A stretch of 14,303 nucleotides of DNA. It comes from an uncultured Porphyromonadaceae bacterium. GTDB taxonomy: Bacteria; Bacteroidota; Bacteroidia; Bacteroidales; Muribaculaceae. The notes below the pieces were generated by a model. It worked only from the letters and a program-made list of their open reading frames with translations. It was not told the DNA's origin and did not search any database. Location of the stretch: positions 1 to 14,303 of the forward strand of contig UQER01000045.1 of the NCBI GenBank assembly GCA_900540205.1, read 5' to 3'. This document shows positions 1 to 8,493 of this stretch, piece by piece. Position numbers and translations under genes: made by a program. Within the stretch, counting starts at the first letter, position 1. The number at the start of each line of letters is the position of its first letter.

Positions 1-58
1 ACTGCAACCCTGAGAGACAAACCGCAGACCACACATTTTAGTTATCTCCTTTCCCGCC

Positions 59-86
59 TGCAGTCGCGACAGGTCGCGACCCTACA
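59..86 (-). repeat. REP-like palindrome, GTAGGG/TCGCGA type, copy 1
   Basis: A 28-base element whose exact reverse complement lies at 14252-14279. Read on the - strand it starts TGTAGGG and continues with two TCGCGA palindromes separated by CCTG, which can fold into a hairpin. The GTAGGG head is shared with the different palindromes at 208-230 and 273-295. This architecture resembles repetitive extragenic palindromes. No REP-associated transposase is present in the window. Confidence 0.75.
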
Positions 87-207
87 GCCCTGTGATTACC
101 GCCATCCCGATGCGCGGAGGCGATAGTCTCAAACAGAGCAAAAGCCGGGTCAAGCCGAAAACACGGTGCATTTACTTATTGCAAACAGAAGTCGTATCCA
201 TAAAATC

Positions 208-230
208 GTAGGGACATGCCTTTGGCATGT
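208..230 (+). repeat. REP-like palindrome, GTAGGG/ACATGCC type, copy 1
   Basis: GTAGGG is followed by a perfect 7-bp stem, ACATGCC / GGCATGT, with a TTT loop. It is identical over 23 bases to the reverse complement of 273-295, so the two copies face each other across 42 bases. Confidence 0.8.
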
Positions 231-272
231 GAATCAGGCGTGTGCTAATACTCAGTGAATCAGCGTTGTTTT

Positions 273-295
273 ACATGCCAAAGGCATGTCCCTAC
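273..295 (-). repeat. REP-like palindrome, GTAGGG/ACATGCC type, copy 2
   Basis: Inverted copy of 208-230, 23 of 23 bases identical, with the GTAGGG head at the right-hand end. Past the hairpin on the - strand it continues into TAAAACAA (266-272), a tail shared with the degenerate copy at 13665-13690. The inverted pairing resembles the BIME arrangement of enterobacterial REP elements. Confidence 0.8.
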
Positions 296-390
296 AAGTT
301 GGTGAAAGCATTGTTATATTAAAACTGCTGAGATTTATGCATTGGACCATCGGCGCGGAGGCGGAAAAATCTGCTTTGGGGAAGATAAAT

Positions 391-422
391 TTTGAAAGGT
401 CGGTTAAAATGACTTATCTTTG
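391..422 (+). promoter_or_regulatory. Bacteroidetes-type promoter of the DUF4254 gene
   Basis: A -33 element TTTG (391-394) and a -7 element TATCTTTG (415-422) are separated by exactly 20 bases. This matches the known TTTG / TAnnTTTG primary sigma factor consensus of Bacteroidetes. Transcription should start near 427-430. An upstream in-frame GTG at 422 is therefore inside the promoter, and ATG 452 is the likely start, with a leader of only about 25 bases. Confidence 0.75.
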
Positions 423-451
423 TGAAAACAACCTTTAAAATATACGGATTT

Positions 452-1060
452 ATGAAATTCGCTGAAAAATGCAACGAGATTTTCGATAAGGCCACAGCGG
501 CATATCATGTCACCGACCGGGTTGACGCCCCTTACACCAATCCTTATCCCGCAGGGTCGATCGAGGCCATCCTCTTCGACAAGAACTGGATTGACGTGAA
601 CCAGTGGCATATGGAGGACCTCATCCGCGACCCCCAGATCAATCCCGCCGAGGCTGTGGTGCTCAAGCGCCGCATCGATTCGTCGAATCAGGAGCGCACC
701 GACATGGTGGAGAATATCGACTCCTGGTTCCGCGACAAATATCAGGACGTGAAGGTGCTCGAAGGCGCCACCATCAACACCGAAAGCCCGGCATGGGCCA
801 TCGACCGCCTGTCGATTCTTGCCGTAAAGATTTACCACATGCGCGCCGAGGCCGAACGCGAGGATGCCACCGACGGCCACCGCGAGAAGTGCTCGGCCAA
901 ACTGGCCGTGCTGCTTGAACAGCGCGTGGACCTGACCGATGCAATTGACACGCTGCTCGACGACATTGCCGCAGGCCGCAAATACATGAAGGTCTACCGC
1001 CAGATGAAGATGTACAACGACGCCGACACCAATCCGGTGCTCTACGCGTCAAAAAAATAA
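452..1060 (+). CDS. DUF4254 domain-containing protein
   Basis: A 202-residue soluble protein with no signal peptide or membrane segment. I recognise the DUF4254 family by its overall pattern: an N-terminal CNEIFDKATAAYHVTD stretch, then a KNWIDVNQWHMEDLIRDP block, then a KRRIDSSNQERTDMVENID block. The second half is predicted helical (ILAVKIYHMRAE, AVLLEQRVDLTDAIDTLLDDI). The family is widespread in Bacteroidetes. From memory it often sits next to glycosyltransferase genes, but no such neighbour is seen here and no biochemical role can be given. The start at ATG 452 is preferred over GTG 422 because a good promoter covers the GTG and family members begin close to this methionine. Its own promoter upstream and hairpins downstream suggest a single-gene unit. 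Confidence 0.85.
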   Translation: MKFAEKCNEIFDKATAAYHVTDRVDAPYTNPYPAGSIEAILFDKNWIDVNQWHMEDLIRDPQINPAEAVVLKRRIDSSNQERTDMVENIDSWFRDKYQDVKVLEGATINTESPAWAIDRLSILAVKIYHMRAEAEREDATDGHREKCSAKLAVLLEQRVDLTDAIDTLLDDIAAGRKYMKVYRQMKMYNDADTNPVLYASKK

Positions 1061-1079
1061 TCGTGGATTACGACATATG

Positions 1080-1093
1080 CAGACTTCGGTCTG
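1080..1093 (+). terminator. cUUCGg tetraloop hairpin after the DUF4254 gene
   Basis: A 5-bp stem CAGAC / GTCTG closes a TTCG loop with the C-G closing pair typical of very stable UUCG tetraloops. It starts 19 bases after the stop codon and is followed by TCTTAG, a poor T tract. It may stop or stabilise the upstream mRNA. The termination role is an inference. Confidence 0.4.
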
Positions 1094-1102
1094 TCTTAGC
1101 GA

Positions 1103-1129
1103 CGGCGCGCCAACTTTTATGGCGCGCCG
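1103..1129 (+). terminator. GC-rich 9-bp hairpin between the DUF4254 gene and tamB
   Basis: The perfect inverted repeat CGGCGCGCC (1103-1111) and GGCGCGCCG (1121-1129) surrounds a 9-base loop, AACTTTTAT. The stem is very stable, but no T run follows on the + strand, so it is not a textbook intrinsic terminator. It could instead protect a 3' end or be another dispersed palindrome. It lies 71 bases before tamB. Confidence 0.4.
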
Positions 1130-1199
1130 CGTGTTGTAGAATTGAAATGCATCATCACTGCATCGCACGTTTCACTGTTTAATTCATCATTCCTGACAA

Positions 1200-4100
1200 T
1201 TGAAAAAGGCACTGAAATATTGTCTGTCCACGCTCAAATGGCTCCTTATAGGAGTTGTGGGGCTGATTCTGCTGGCCGTATTCCTCTTCTATCTGCCGCC
1301 GGTGCAGGATTTTGCCGTGCGCAAAGCTCTGGATTCGGTGAACGCGGGAGGTGGGATGCACATCAGTGTGAAAAAGGCACGGATCGGATTTCCGCTGCGT
1401 CTGAGTGTGGATTCGCTGTCGATGTCGACGCCGGGGATGGAGATAGCGGCTGCGCGTGTGCGTGGCGATGTGGCCATGCTTCCGCTGCTGCGTGGCAGCG
1501 CGGAGGTGAAAACGCTGGCACTGGCAGGTGCTGTGGTGAATCTGGGCACTCCCGATTCGGCCCTCTACATGAAATCGGCCATCGCTGTTGCCGCTCTCGA
1601 CAACGCCTCGGTTGGCCTCATTTCCAAAAAAATCGACATAGAGCGCCTGCGTGCGCGCAATGGCCGTGTCACCATGGTGCTTAAGCCCGATACGGCCGCG
1701 GTGGAGAAACCTGCCGGTGAACCTGTGGAGTGGGACATCAATCTGCATCAGACCGTGCTTGAAGGGGTGTTCTACCGCATGCAGATGCTCCCCACCATCG
1801 ACGACCTTCAGTGCGCACTCCCCAAGGCCGAGATGCTCGACGGCAGCATAGACCTGAAAAACAGCCGCATCAATGTGGATGAGCTGCTGATTACGGGAGT
1901 GGATGCACGCTACATCGTGCCTACCCCCGAATTTGTCAAGGCGCATCCGGCCCCGGTGATTCCAGCCGACACGGCCGCAATGAAATCTGCCCCGTGGCTC
2001 ATCAACGCGCGCAAACTGCGCCTCACAGGCTCGCATGCCGTATATGCCACGGCCGGTGCGGTTCCCATGTCGGGCTTTGATCCCGAATATATCGAGGCAT
2101 CCGAAATCATCATTTCCGTCGATTCGTTCATGAATCACGGCACCGCTATCCGTGTGCCGCTCACAGAGCTGAAAGCCAGGGAGCGGTGCGGAGTGTCGCT
2201 GAGCGCGTCGGGTGTGTTCGAGATGGATTCCACCGCCATGTATGCACGCCGGTTCTCCATCACCACCCCGGCATCTTCCATAGGGCTGGACGCAATGATG
2301 GGTCTGTCGGCCCAGAATCCGCCTGTGAAGGCCGCACTGACGGTGTCGCTAAGTCCCGACGACGTGAAGCTGCTGGCTCCTCCTGCAGCGCAGCCCATTG
2401 TGGCGGCGCTTCCGCCCTATACGCCCATCGAGGCTGAGGCCGACATCGAGGGACGTATGAACAATCTGGAAGTGCGCAAGCTGCGTGCAGCAATTCCCCG
2501 CCATGTAGAGGTTGCCCTGCAGGGCAACATCGCGGATTACAATGATATCAATGCCGCCCGAGGCAATCTGCGTCTCACCGGGCATATCACCGACGGCAAT
2601 TTCATAAAACCCACCCTGCTTGCCGCCAAGATGCAGAAGCAGGTGAACATCCCGCCGCTCAACCTTCTCGGCAATGTGAAGCTTGCAGGAGGCATTATCG
2701 ACGGCGATCTCAGGGCTGTGACACACGGGGGCGACGTGGCCCTCTCCGCATGGTGGAACAACCGCCGTGTGGCCTACGACGTGGCCCTTGACATGAACAC
2801 GTTCCCCATCCAGAGCATCCTGCCGCTGAGCGGTCTGCGCGACATAGATGCCTCTGTCGATGTCACCGGCAACGGTCTGGACTTTTTCGCACGCTCAACC
2901 AAAGTGGATGCTGCCGTGAATCTCAAGAGCATGGTGATCAACGGGCGCCAATATTCCGACATCACCCTCGATGCCGCGCTGGCCGACGGGCATGCCGACG
3001 TAGAGGCGAAATCGGCCAATCCCAAAGCCGACCTCAACCTTACGGCCTCGGGTAATCTGGCGGGTGAGGTGTTCAACTGGACTTTCGCCGGCGATGTGCG
3101 CAACATCGACCTGCAGGCTCTGGCCCTGTCCGATACAACTGCCGAGGGCTCGGTGAATCTGGCCGGTACGGCCTCGTTCCGCCCGGCTGTGGCCGCCACG
3201 CGGCGTGCACCGGGGCGCCCTATGGCTATTGCCGCCGACGTGGATGTGAAGACCCTGGCATGGCGAATGCCGGGCATGGAGATTCACGCCGATTCGCTTC
3301 TGGTTAAATTCGCAGCCGATTCGTCCACGTCGGCGCAGGTGACAAACCACGACCTGCGGCTTACGCTGCACTCGCCGCAGCCGCTCGACACCATCATGCA
3401 GCGTGCCACATGGACCTCGCTTGCCCTCGACCGCGACATAAAGCGGCGCAGGCTTGCCATCGACACCATTGTGCGTGCCATGCCGCGCTTTGACCTCACG
3501 CTCGACGCCGGCACCCGCAATGTGCTCGCCGACTATCTCAGCCAAAGCGACATGTCGGTGAAACAGCTGCACCTCAAGGCTGCCAACGACTCTGTTTTCT
3601 CGCTCGGTTCGCAGATAATCGAATTCACCACCGGTAAGACACGCCTCGACACCATCCGTTTGGGCATGCTTCAGCGCGGCAGCTACCTGCTTTACGGAGC
3701 AAGAATCAAGAACCGGCCGGGAACCATGGACAATTTTGCCCGGGTAGACGTGAACGGCTACGTCAACGCCGACCGTGTGTCGCTCATTCTCAAACAGCAG
3801 GATATAGCCGGTGAAACGGGCTACAGTTTCGGTGCGCTTGCATCCGTCAAGGATTCCACGCGCATCAACCTCAAGTTCGTGCCCTATCACCCCATCATCG
3901 GTTACAAGGAGTGGAATGTCAACACCGACAACTTCATAGAGTACGACCTGGCCACCCATCACATAGATGCCAACCTGAACCTGCACAATGATGTCAGCTC
4001 GCTGCGTCTGTTCACCGAACACAACCATAACGATTCAACCGCCATGGCCGGAGGCGATGACGTGATTCTACAGCTCAAGGATATCAAGATAGCCGACTGG

Positions 4101-6092
4101 CTTGCCATCAATCCCTTTGCGCCGCCTGTCACAGGTGATGTCTCGGCCGACATGCGTCTGTCCTGGCATGCACCCGACCTGAACGGCTCGGGAACGGTGT
4201 CGCTCACGGACTTCAACTACGGCCGACGCAAGGTAGGCGATTTCGAGCTTGCCGTTGACCTGGCCACCAATGCCGCCGGAACCATCCGTGCCAACACCTC
4301 GCTGCTGGTCAACGGGCAGAAGGCAATGACAGCCGTCGGCAATCTCAACGATTCCACAGCCGCCAATCCGTTCATGCTCGATTTCCGCATGATCCACTTC
4401 CCGCTGACGGTGCTCAATCCCTTCCTGCCCGAGGGTACGGCGAGTCTGAGCGGTGTGCTCAACGGAGAGATGGACATAACAGGCGACATGGGAAGCCCCG
4501 TGTTCAACGGGTTCCTCGACTTCGATTCCACGAAGGTCAATGTCGAAATGCTCGGCACGCCGTTCGTGTTCTCGGAAGCCAAGATTCCGGTGGTCGACAA
4601 CCTTGTACAGTTCAACAATTTCGCTATACGCGGCGTGAACGACAAGCCTCTGACGATCAACGGCACGGTTGACATAGCGTCGCTGGCGTCGCCGCGCATC
4701 AGCCTCAATATGAAGGCGCGCGACATGCAGATTGTCGGTTCGAAGAAGCAGCGCTACAGCCAGGCCTACGGCAAGGCGTTCATCGACCTCGATGCCGACA
4801 TAAAAGGCAACCTGCATTTCCTCGACGTTGACGCGGCCCTCGAACTGTTGCCCGGAACCAACGTGACCTATGTGATGGCCGAAGCCGCAAGCAAGCTGCA
4901 GAGCCGTTCAAATCAGGATATGGTGAAATTCGTGAATTTCAACGACACCACAAGCGTGCTGCAGGCCGACACTGTGGCGCCGTCCGCCATGCTGATGGAT
5001 ATCGACGCCAAGCTCACCATTTCGAGCGGAACCACCGTCACCGTCGAGCTTGACCCGTCGGGCAACTCAAAGGTGCAGCTCAAGGCTAACGGAACGGTGA
5101 ACTATTCGCAGGACTATATGGCTGACCAGCGTTTCACAGGACGCATCAATCTGAACGGTGGTTTCGTACGCTATGCGGTACCCCTTATCGGCGAGAAATC
5201 GTTCGATTTTCTTGAAGGGAGCTATGTGGAGTTCAACGGCGACATGCTCAATCCCATCCTGAATGTACAGGCGGCCGACGATGTGAGGGCGAATGTGTCC
5301 GACGAGTCGGGCAACTCCCGTGTGGTTAATTTCGATGTATTGCTCGACGTTACCGGCACACTTAACGAGATGAACGTGGCGTTCGACCTCAGCTGCAACG
5401 ACGACCTCACCATAGCCAACGAGATAAAGTCCATGACTGCCGAGCAGCGCGCCAACCAGGCCATGAACCTGCTTCTCTACGGCGCCTACCGCAGCGGTGG
5501 CACACAGACCATCACCAGCGGCAGCATGGGCACCAACACGCTCTACAGTTTCCTGCAGTCGCAGCTCAATTCGTGGGCGGCATCGGCAATCAAGGGTGTT
5601 GACATTTCGTTCGGCATCAATCAGTACGACAAGACCGTGCAGGGCTCCAACACCACCGCCATGAACTACAGCTACCGGGTGAGCAAGTCGCTGTTCGACG
5701 ACAGGTTCAAGATTGTGGTGGGCGGCAATTATTCCACCGACCCGGATGCCGATGAGAACTTCGCCCAGAACCTCATTGCCGACATATCGTTCGAGTATAT
5801 GCTCAACAAGGCCGGAACGATGTATGTGCGCATTTTCCGCCATACTGGCTACGAGAGCATTCTTGAGGGCGAAATCACCCAGACCGGTGTGGGCTTCGTC
5901 TACAGGAAGAAGATTCAGCGCATCGCCGACATATTCGGCTTCATGCGGCGCCACCATGAGGAATCAGCGCCACAGGCATCCGGCTCACAGCTTCCCGATC
6001 CGGCCTCGCCGCAACTGCCGCAGCCGCAGCCGGCGGTGGCTCCGGGCGTAAACACATCCAAATCCGACCAGAACAATGAAAATCAGAAATAG
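1200..6092 (+). CDS. tamB: Translocation and assembly module protein TamB
   Basis: A 1630-residue AsmA/TamB-type bridge protein. An uncleaved N-terminal membrane helix (residues about 13-31, WLLIGVVGLILLAVFLF) anchors it in the inner membrane. The rest is a long run of alternating beta strands expected to form a hydrophobic-grooved beta structure across the periplasm. The C-terminal TamB (DUF490) domain lies at about residues 1150-1580, with a GSYVEFNGDMLNPIL stretch near 1340 and a EQRANQAMNLLLYGAYRSGG stretch near 1410. In the TAM family this domain contacts the TamA-type barrel and serves outer-membrane protein assembly and lipid transport. The last 48 residues are a Pro/Gln-rich tail beyond the usual end of the domain. 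TTG 1200 is the only usable start: an in-frame TGA stands two codons upstream, and later methionines would lose the anchor helix. The next gene, tamL, overlaps by 17 bases, implying coupled translation. Confidence 0.92.
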   Translation: MKKALKYCLSTLKWLLIGVVGLILLAVFLFYLPPVQDFAVRKALDSVNAGGGMHISVKKARIGFPLRLSVDSLSMSTPGMEIAAARVRGDVAMLPLLRGSAEVKTLALAGAVVNLGTPDSALYMKSAIAVAALDNASVGLISKKIDIERLRARNGRVTMVLKPDTAAVEKPAGEPVEWDINLHQTVLEGVFYRMQMLPTIDDLQCALPKAEMLDGSIDLKNSRINVDELLITGVDARYIVPTPEFVKAHPAPVIPADTAAMKSAPWLINARKLRLTGSHAVYATAGAVPMSGFDPEYIEASEIIISVDSFMNHGTAIRVPLTELKARERCGVSLSASGVFEMDSTAMYARRFSITTPASSIGLDAMMGLSAQNPPVKAALTVSLSPDDVKLLAPPAAQPIVAALPPYTPIEAEADIEGRMNNLEVRKLRAAIPRHVEVALQGNIADYNDINAARGNLRLTGHITDGNFIKPTLLAAKMQKQVNIPPLNLLGNVKLAGGIIDGDLRAVTHGGDVALSAWWNNRRVAYDVALDMNTFPIQSILPLSGLRDIDASVDVTGNGLDFFARSTKVDAAVNLKSMVINGRQYSDITLDAALADGHADVEAKSANPKADLNLTASGNLAGEVFNWTFAGDVRNIDLQALALSDTTAEGSVNLAGTASFRPAVAATRRAPGRPMAIAADVDVKTLAWRMPGMEIHADSLLVKFAADSSTSAQVTNHDLRLTLHSPQPLDTIMQRATWTSLALDRDIKRRRLAIDTIVRAMPRFDLTLDAGTRNVLADYLSQSDMSVKQLHLKAANDSVFSLGSQIIEFTTGKTRLDTIRLGMLQRGSYLLYGARIKNRPGTMDNFARVDVNGYVNADRVSLILKQQDIAGETGYSFGALASVKDSTRINLKFVPYHPIIGYKEWNVNTDNFIEYDLATHHIDANLNLHNDVSSLRLFTEHNHNDSTAMAGGDDVILQLKDIKIADWLAINPFAPPVTGDVSADMRLSWHAPDLNGSGTVSLTDFNYGRRKVGDFELAVDLATNAAGTIRANTSLLVNGQKAMTAVGNLNDSTAANPFMLDFRMIHFPLTVLNPFLPEGTASLSGVLNGEMDITGDMGSPVFNGFLDFDSTKVNVEMLGTPFVFSEAKIPVVDNLVQFNNFAIRGVNDKPLTINGTVDIASLASPRISLNMKARDMQIVGSKKQRYSQAYGKAFIDLDADIKGNLHFLDVDAALELLPGTNVTYVMAEAASKLQSRSNQDMVKFVNFNDTTSVLQADTVAPSAMLMDIDAKLTISSGTTVTVELDPSGNSKVQLKANGTVNYSQDYMADQRFTGRINLNGGFVRYAVPLIGEKSFDFLEGSYVEFNGDMLNPILNVQAADDVRANVSDESGNSRVVNFDVLLDVTGTLNEMNVAFDLSCNDDLTIANEIKSMTAEQRANQAMNLLLYGAYRSGGTQTITSGSMGTNTLYSFLQSQLNSWAASAIKGVDISFGINQYDKTVQGSNTTAMNYSYRVSKSLFDDRFKIVVGGNYSTDPDADENFAQNLIADISFEYMLNKAGTMYVRIFRHTGYESILEGEITQTGVGFVYRKKIQRIADIFGFMRRHHEESAPQASGSQLPDPASPQLPQPQPAVAPGVNTSKSDQNNENQK

Positions 6093-8385
6093 ACATATCC
6101 CGGTTCTGCACGGCCTGTCGGTGGCGGTGACGTTGGCCTTGGTCACGGTGGCGATGTTGTCGTCGTGTTCCACCACGCGCCGCATCCCCGACGGCGAGCA
6201 GCTGTATGTGGGCCTGAAAAAGGTGGAGATCTCGGGCTACGATAAAGAGAAAGTGCCCGAAGGCGTTGCCTCGCAGCTTAACGAGGCTGTGGCAGTTGCG
6301 CCCAATAACGCAATATTCAAATCGCCTTACTACCGCTGGCCGTTCCCCGTGGGGCTGTGGGTCTACAACAACTGGGACAATCCGCCGAAGGGGCTGAAAC
6401 ATAAACTGTACGAAAAACTGGTGGCGCAGCCGGTGCTGGTGAGTGATGTCCGCCCCAACCTGCGAGCCAAGATGATGGACGAGATTCTGGACAACAACGG
6501 ATATTTCCGCGGCCATGCGGACTATGAGGTGATTGACCAGAAGAATCCGAAGAAAGCCAAGATTTCGTATAAGGTGCTTACCGGACCGGCATATACGCTC
6601 GATTCCATCTGGCTGCTTCCCGACACGTGCCGTTTGAACCATCTGATTGATTCCATCGCTTCGCGCGACCCCTATCTGCGTCCCGGCGTGCGTTATTCCA
6701 CCGATTCACTTTCGGCTGTGCGTACACGCGTGGCAAATAAACTGCGCAACCGCGGCTACTATTTTTTCAAGCCGGAGTTCATTGAGTATCTTGCCGACTC
6801 GGTGGCCAAGCCGCTCTCCATCGACCTCCGCATGGCGCTTGCCTCAAATGTTGCCAAGCCGTTGCTGCAATGCTACACGGTGGGTGATGTGACCGTGCGC
6901 GTGTTCCGCAACAAGGGTGGCGGCACGCCCGACACCATACAGACTTCGCGCGGCACGCTTATACAGATGATGCCTTCGCGCCTGCGCCAGAAGTTGATCC
7001 CGGAATGCGTCACATTGCGAAAAGGGCGGGTATTCTCCGTGCGGAGCATGAACAGTACCCAGACACGATTTGCCCGGCTGGGTATATTTAATGCGATCAA
7101 CATAAATGTGCTGCCCGATTCGGGGCAGGTGCTGAATGTGGACATCGACTGCACGTTCGACACTCCGCTTGAGGCCACCGTAGAGCTGAACGCCTCGTCG
7201 AAAAGCAACTCTTATATCGGCCCGGGCATGAAGGTGGGGATTACTAACCGTAACATCTTCGGCGGCGGCGAACAGTTCAACGTGACGCTTACCGGCAGCT
7301 ATGAGTGGCAGACCGGAAAGGGCAGTTCGTCGGTGTTCAATTCCTACGAATACGGCATTTCCACATCGCTGTCTGTGCCGCGTCTCCTCGCTCCGGGCTT
7401 CATCAAGCGCCGCAACCGCAATCTCAACTGGACGCGTTTCACACTTAATTTCGAGATGCTCAACCGTCCGCACTATTTCAAGATGGCGCAGTTCAACTTC
7501 TCGTTCAACTACGACTGGCAGTCGAGCCGCTATTCGTCGCATACGCTCACCCCGTTTAAGCTTACGTACACGAATCTGCTCCACACCACCGAGGCATTCG
7601 ATTCAATCACCGGCGCCAATCCGGCCATAGCGTTGAGTTTCCGGAGCCAGTATATCCCCCAGCTTTCCTACACCTACACCTACGACCGTCAGTTTGATTC
7701 GGACAACGGTATCAACTGGCAGTTCACGGTGCAGGAGGCGGGCAACCTGTTCTGGAGCGTATATGAGCTTGCAGGCAAGCATGGCGAAAAAGAGCTGTTC
7801 GGCACCCCGTTCTCGCAGTTCGTGAAGGGGCAGACGCAGCTGGTCTATAACCGCCGCCTGTGGGGCGACAACTGGCTTGTGAGCCGCGTGCTCGTCGGGG
7901 CCGCCCATGCCTATGGCAACGGCAAGGAAGTACCCTATGCCGAGCAGTTCTATGTGGGCGGAGCCAACTCTATCCGCGCTTTCACGGTGCGCTCGCTCGG
8001 CCCCGGCAGCTACCGTCCGCCTGAGGATGTGCGCGACAGCTATTTTGACCAGACCGGTACGTTCAAGTTCGAGGCCAATGTGGAATACCGTTTCCCGATT
8101 ATCGGGCCGCTGCATGGCGCCGTGTTCATGGATGCGGGCAATGTGTGGCTGCTCAAGAATGACCCCCTGCGTCCGGGCGGTCAGCTGAAGGCTTCATCGT
8201 TCCTGCGCGACCTCGCTTTGGGCACGGGTATCGGACTGCGTTTCGACATCGGAATGCTGGTGGTGCGCGGCGACCTCGGTATCGGTATCCATGCGCCCTA
8301 CGACACCGGCAAGAGCGGTTACTACAACATGGAATCGTTCAAGAAATCCCTTGCCTTCCATCTCGCCATCGGCTACCCCTTCTGA
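6076..8385 (+). CDS. tamL: TamL: lipid-anchored TamA-like outer-membrane barrel protein
   Basis: A 769-residue Omp85/BamA-superfamily protein. It begins with a lipoprotein signal peptide (residues 1-30) whose lipobox MLSSC puts the lipidated cysteine at 31. This separates TamL of Bacteroidetes from the unlipidated TamA of Proteobacteria. Residues about 45-365 hold POTRA-like modules, one ending in FSVRSMNSTQTRFARLGIF. From about residue 375 the surface-antigen (D15) barrel begins (GPGMKVGITNRNIFGGGEQF). A GGANSIRAF motif at about 626-634 corresponds to the conserved VRGF/Y motif of the superfamily, with Ala for Gly. The protein ends IGYPF, a terminal aromatic typical of barrel assembly signals. 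It should act in the outer membrane with TamB from the same operon. TamL versus another Omp85 lipoprotein is decided mainly by the tamB neighbour. Confidence 0.9.
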   Translation: MKIRNRHIPVLHGLSVAVTLALVTVAMLSSCSTTRRIPDGEQLYVGLKKVEISGYDKEKVPEGVASQLNEAVAVAPNNAIFKSPYYRWPFPVGLWVYNNWDNPPKGLKHKLYEKLVAQPVLVSDVRPNLRAKMMDEILDNNGYFRGHADYEVIDQKNPKKAKISYKVLTGPAYTLDSIWLLPDTCRLNHLIDSIASRDPYLRPGVRYSTDSLSAVRTRVANKLRNRGYYFFKPEFIEYLADSVAKPLSIDLRMALASNVAKPLLQCYTVGDVTVRVFRNKGGGTPDTIQTSRGTLIQMMPSRLRQKLIPECVTLRKGRVFSVRSMNSTQTRFARLGIFNAININVLPDSGQVLNVDIDCTFDTPLEATVELNASSKSNSYIGPGMKVGITNRNIFGGGEQFNVTLTGSYEWQTGKGSSSVFNSYEYGISTSLSVPRLLAPGFIKRRNRNLNWTRFTLNFEMLNRPHYFKMAQFNFSFNYDWQSSRYSSHTLTPFKLTYTNLLHTTEAFDSITGANPAIALSFRSQYIPQLSYTYTYDRQFDSDNGINWQFTVQEAGNLFWSVYELAGKHGEKELFGTPFSQFVKGQTQLVYNRRLWGDNWLVSRVLVGAAHAYGNGKEVPYAEQFYVGGANSIRAFTVRSLGPGSYRPPEDVRDSYFDQTGTFKFEANVEYRFPIIGPLHGAVFMDAGNVWLLKNDPLRPGGQLKASSFLRDLALGTGIGLRFDIGMLVVRGDLGIGIHAPYDTGKSGYYNMESFKKSLAFHLAIGYPF

Positions 8386-8410
8386 GATAGATATAGACAT
8401 TGAATATAAA

Positions 8411-8452
8411 AAGAGCGGTGCCCCGTAATTTCCGGAGCACCGCTTTATTTTT
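8411..8452. terminator. Bidirectional terminator between tamL and gapA
   Basis: The stem AGCGGTGC (8414-8421) pairs with GCACCGCT (8437-8444) and extends inward by about three pairs after one mismatch. TTTATTTTT follows on the + strand. On the - strand the stem is followed by CTTTTTATATT. It therefore suits both the tamBL operon and convergent gapA. Confidence 0.85.
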
Positions 8453-8456
8453 GGTA

Positions 8457-8472
8457 CGCACCTGAAGGTGCG
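8457..8472. repeat. Small perfect hairpin 3' of gapA
   Basis: CGCACC and GGTGCG form a 6-bp stem around TGAA, just past the T tract of the bidirectional terminator and 21 bases from the gapA stop codon. It has no T run of its own on the gapA strand. It may be a degenerate palindromic repeat or a 3'-end stabiliser. Confidence 0.35.
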
Positions 8473-8493
8473 GCAACGGGTTTGACGGTATGA

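Larger units (their letters stand above)
1..451. other. Repeat-rich non-coding region
   Basis: No credible gene is seen here. The stretch holds one REP-like palindrome (59-86), an inverted pair of a second palindrome (208-230 and 273-295), and the promoter of the following gene (391-422). An 11-base word, GCGCGGAGGCG, occurs at 112-122 and again at 353-363. The direct repeat GAATCAG occurs at 231-237 and 257-263, between the arms of the inverted pair. What lies upstream of base 1 is unknown. Confidence 0.7.

Noticed and set aside
59..86. CRISPR-type repeat
   Set aside because: There is no regular spacing of repeated units, and the copies are isolated, palindromic and in opposite orientations.
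208..295. Terminal inverted repeats of an insertion sequence
   Set aside because: Only 42 bases lie between the arms and no transposase remnant is present. REP-like palindromes explain the pattern better.
1179..2138. Long open frames opposite or overlapping tamB, for example a 319-residue frame on the - strand
   Set aside because: They are shadows in a GC-rich gene: compositionally odd (His/Arg-rich), no recognisable family, and fully inside a clearly coding frame.
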